A stretch of DNA of 8,428 bases from Lentimicrobium sp. (GTDB lineage: Bacteria; Bacteroidota; Bacteroidia; Bacteroidales; Lentimicrobiaceae): contig JAAXUD010000090.1 of the NCBI GenBank assembly GCA_013336205.1, positions 1 to 8,428 of the forward strand, written 5' to 3'. Both the position numbers and the translations under genes were made by a program. Under the pieces are notes generated by a model. It did no database searches and was not told the origin of the DNA. It saw only the letters and a list, made by a program, of their open reading frames with translations. Below, piece after piece: positions 6,912 to 8,428 of this stretch. The number at the start of each line of letters is the position of its first letter. Position 1 is the first letter of the stretch.

Positions 6912-7886
6912 TTAATACTTTCTTTTCAGCATGCCTTCTGCCAGTAATAGCAAAGGCGCTTTCACTTCATCAGTTAACTTTATCTCCGAAAGGTTTTTCA
7001 TGGCTACTGAATAATAATCCAGAATGGTATTTTCAGTAAAAGACTTAATATTATTCCTTGTAAATATTTCGAGCACCTCTGCTACTTTTTCTTCATCGTT
7101 GTGATTGCGTTTACTGTAGAGTGCTTTTAATCTTTCGCCATCTTCGCTTCCGGCACTTTTCAATGCTTTGAGGTAGAGATAGGTCTTTTTATTGGCAACG
7201 ATATCGCCACCTGTTTTTTTGCCAAAAACGCCTTCATCGCCAAATGCATCGAGTAAGTCATCCTGCAGCTGGAAGGCTATACCAAGGTTTTCGCCAAATA
7301 GATAAATTTTTTCACAGTCTTCCTCATCGGCACCGGCAATAATAGCCCCGATTTTCAGGCTGGCAGCCAGCAGCACAGCAGTTTTCAACCTGATCATATT
7401 GATATAACCACTGATATTTACCTGGTCTGATTCCTCAAAATCAATATCATATTGCTGTCCTTCGCAAACCTCAACGGCTGTTTGGGTAAAAACCTTCATC
7501 AGATCGGGAAGCTTTTCAGGATCAGATTTGGATAACTGTCCGAAAGCAATGGCAAACATAGTATCTCCGGAAAGTATAGCCGTGTTGATATTCCATTTTT
7601 TATAAACAGTGTCGCGACCACGGCGCAATGGTGCCTGGTCAATGATGTCGTCGTGAAGCAAAGTGAAGTTGTGAAATATCTCAATTGCTGTCGCCGCTGG
7701 TAAGGCTTTATCGGGGTTACCGCCAAACATGCGGGTAGAAATCAGCGCAAGCAGCGGGCGCAATCTTTTACCTCCCTGGTCAAGGGTGTAACTAATGGGC
7801 TCATATAAGCCAGCCGGCTCATTATAAACAGGCAATTGTTTTAATGAATCTGCTATCTTTTGGTGTAAATCTTCATTTGAAAACAT
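6912..7886 (-). CDS. Trans-isoprenyl diphosphate synthase (polyprenyl synthetase family)
   Basis: This 324-residue cytosolic enzyme condenses isopentenyl diphosphate with an allylic diphosphate to make linear isoprenoid diphosphates, the precursors of quinone tails, undecaprenyl carrier or carotenoids. All family signatures are present: GGKRLRP (38-44), first Asp-rich motif DDIID (79-83) followed by RRG (88-90), second motif QDDLLD with Asp 209, 210 and 213, and GKKTGGD after it. The first motif has no two-residue insertion, and the residue five places before it is Phe74. In this family a bulky residue there limits product length, so a C15-C20 product is favoured over a long chain, but I would not assign a specific product. 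The start ATG is 14 bases after the rfbA stop, suggesting one transcript. The stop codon abuts that of the convergent ABC-F gene. Confidence 0.93.
   Translation of the reverse strand: MFSNEDLHQKIADSLKQLPVYNEPAGLYEPISYTLDQGGKRLRPLLALISTRMFGGNPDKALPAATAIEIFHNFTLLHDDIIDQAPLRRGRDTVYKKWNINTAILSGDTMFAIAFGQLSKSDPEKLPDLMKVFTQTAVEVCEGQQYDIDFEESDQVNISGYINMIRLKTAVLLAASLKIGAIIAGADEEDCEKIYLFGENLGIAFQLQDDLLDAFGDEGVFGKKTGGDIVANKKTYLYLKALKSAGSEDGERLKALYSKRNHNDEEKVAEVLEIFTRNNIKSFTENTILDYYSVAMKNLSEIKLTDEVKAPLLLLAEGMLKRKY
6933..6957. other. Weak hairpin inside the prenyl synthase 3' end
   Basis: GCCTT-C-TGC and GCA-AAGGC can pair as an 8-bp stem with one bulged C and an 8-base loop, about 22 bases past the ABC-F stop. 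It is followed by GCTTTCACTTC and not by a T run, so it is at best a poor terminator for the ABC-F transcript. It lies within codons for the conserved C-terminal end of the convergent gene, which may fully explain it. Confidence 0.2.
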
Positions 7887-7900
7887 TCGGGTCTTTAATT

Positions 7901-8428
7901 CTAGGGTAAATGCATCAGATAATCGCCATAGCCGCTTTTTAGCAACGGTCTGGCAAGTTCATGTAACTGGCTTTTATTGATAAATCCCATGCGGTAAGCA
8001 ACTTCTTCAATGCATCCGACTTTAAGTCCCTGGCGGCTTTGAATTACTTCAACAAACTGGGAAGCCTGAATCAGTGAGGAGAAAGTGCCGGTATCCAGCC
8101 AGGCAGTACCGCGGCTCATGATTTTAACTTTAAGCTTGCCCTGTTCCAGGTAATAACGGTTAACATCGGTAATTTCGTATTCGCCCCTGGCGCTTGGTTT
8201 AATATTCCGGGCGACTTCAACTACACTGTTGTCGTAAAAATAAAGACCTGGAACCGCGTAATTTGATTTGGGTTCTTTTGGTTTTTCTTCAATGGAAATG
8301 GCGGTACCTGTCTGATCAAACTCTACAACGCCATACCTGTCAGGATCAGCCACGTGGTAGGCGAAAACAATACCACCCTCAGGTTTACGGCATTCGGACA
8401 GAAGTCCTTGTAAGCCAGAACTGTAAAA
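7901..8428 (-). CDS. rfbA: Glucose-1-phosphate thymidylyltransferase, C-terminal part (5' partial)
   Basis: RfbA (RmlA) joins dTTP and glucose-1-phosphate to give dTDP-glucose, the first step to dTDP-L-rhamnose and other dTDP-deoxysugars for O-antigen or capsule. The window holds 175 residues, and the frame runs open to the right edge. A GTG at 8351-8353 is internal, since the preceding codons (FYSSGLQ...GGIVFAYHV) match the family. Seen here: [17 protein letters not shown], substrate-binding [13 protein letters not shown] (Glu/Lys near 48-49 of the fragment), [24 protein letters not shown], the metal-site AWLDTGT (Asp near 112), and [19 protein letters not shown]. These align almost residue for residue with E. 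coli RfbA (293 residues). About 110 N-terminal residues, including the nucleotide-binding GGSGTRL loop, lie beyond the window. The next gene, a prenyl synthase, follows after 14 bases. Confidence 0.95.
   Translation of the reverse strand, partial: FYSSGLQGLLSECRKPEGGIVFAYHVADPDRYGVVEFDQTGTAISIEEKPKEPKSNYAVPGLYFYDNSVVEVARNIKPSARGEYEITDVNRYYLEQGKLKVKIMSRGTAWLDTGTFSSLIQASQFVEVIQSRQGLKVGCIEEVAYRMGFINKSQLHELARPLLKSGYGDYLMHLP

Noticed and set aside
6933..6957. Hairpin as the ABC-F terminator
   Set aside because: It has a bulged stem and no T run, and sits in conserved codons of the convergent gene. Kept only as a low-confidence structure.
8351..8353. GTG at 8353 (minus strand) as the rfbA start
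   Set aside because: The 25 codons before it continue the RfbA homology (IVFAYHV before ADPDRYG), and a protein of 150 residues would lack the nucleotide-binding half.

Overview
The window looks like chromosomal DNA from a member of the Bacteroidota, probably Bacteroidales-like. Three things point there: a giant secreted protein ending in a type IX secretion (T9SS) sorting domain, a perfect Bacteroidetes -7 promoter element (TAnnTTTG) with no Shine-Dalgarno sequence before the next gene, and close gene families typical of that phylum. I cannot name the genus from sequence alone.

Layout. (1) Bases 1-4811, plus strand: the 3' part of one very large gene for a secreted, multi-domain, gingipain/HagA-like adhesin, open at the left edge. 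It is built from fibronectin type III (Fn3) units, most of which appear to be interrupted by a jelly-roll-type beta-sandwich module. Carboxypeptidase-regulatory-like spacers lie between units and a T9SS type A sorting domain closes the protein. (2) Bases 4812-4952: a strong intrinsic terminator, then a promoter with a dyad next to it. (3) Bases 4953-6911, plus strand: a duplicated-cassette ABC-F ATPase of the YheS-like type, a soluble ribosome-associated factor rather than a transporter. (4) Bases 6912-7886, minus strand: a trans-isoprenyl diphosphate synthase. Its stop codon touches the ABC-F stop codon with no base between. (5) Bases 7901-8428, minus strand: the C-terminal part of glucose-1-phosphate thymidylyltransferase (RfbA/RmlA), cut by the right edge and 14 bases upstream of the prenyl synthase, so the two are probably cotranscribed.

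How the genes relate. The adhesin is a separate transcription unit that ends at its own terminator. The ABC-F gene has its own promoter with a leader of only about 20 bases. The rfbA-prenyl synthase pair reads towards it from the right. RfbA makes dTDP-glucose for dTDP-rhamnose-type surface sugars and the prenyl synthase makes isoprenoid diphosphates, so a shared envelope role is possible but unproven. In T9SS bacteria, cargo is anchored to a surface polysaccharide, which gives a loose thematic link to the adhesin and nothing more.

I see no RNA genes, insertion sequences, CRISPR arrays or integration sites, and no clear new system. The most notable item is the nested-domain architecture of the adhesin. 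It resembles the gingipain/HagA haemagglutinin regions but carries more varied inserts, two of which I cannot assign to a named family.
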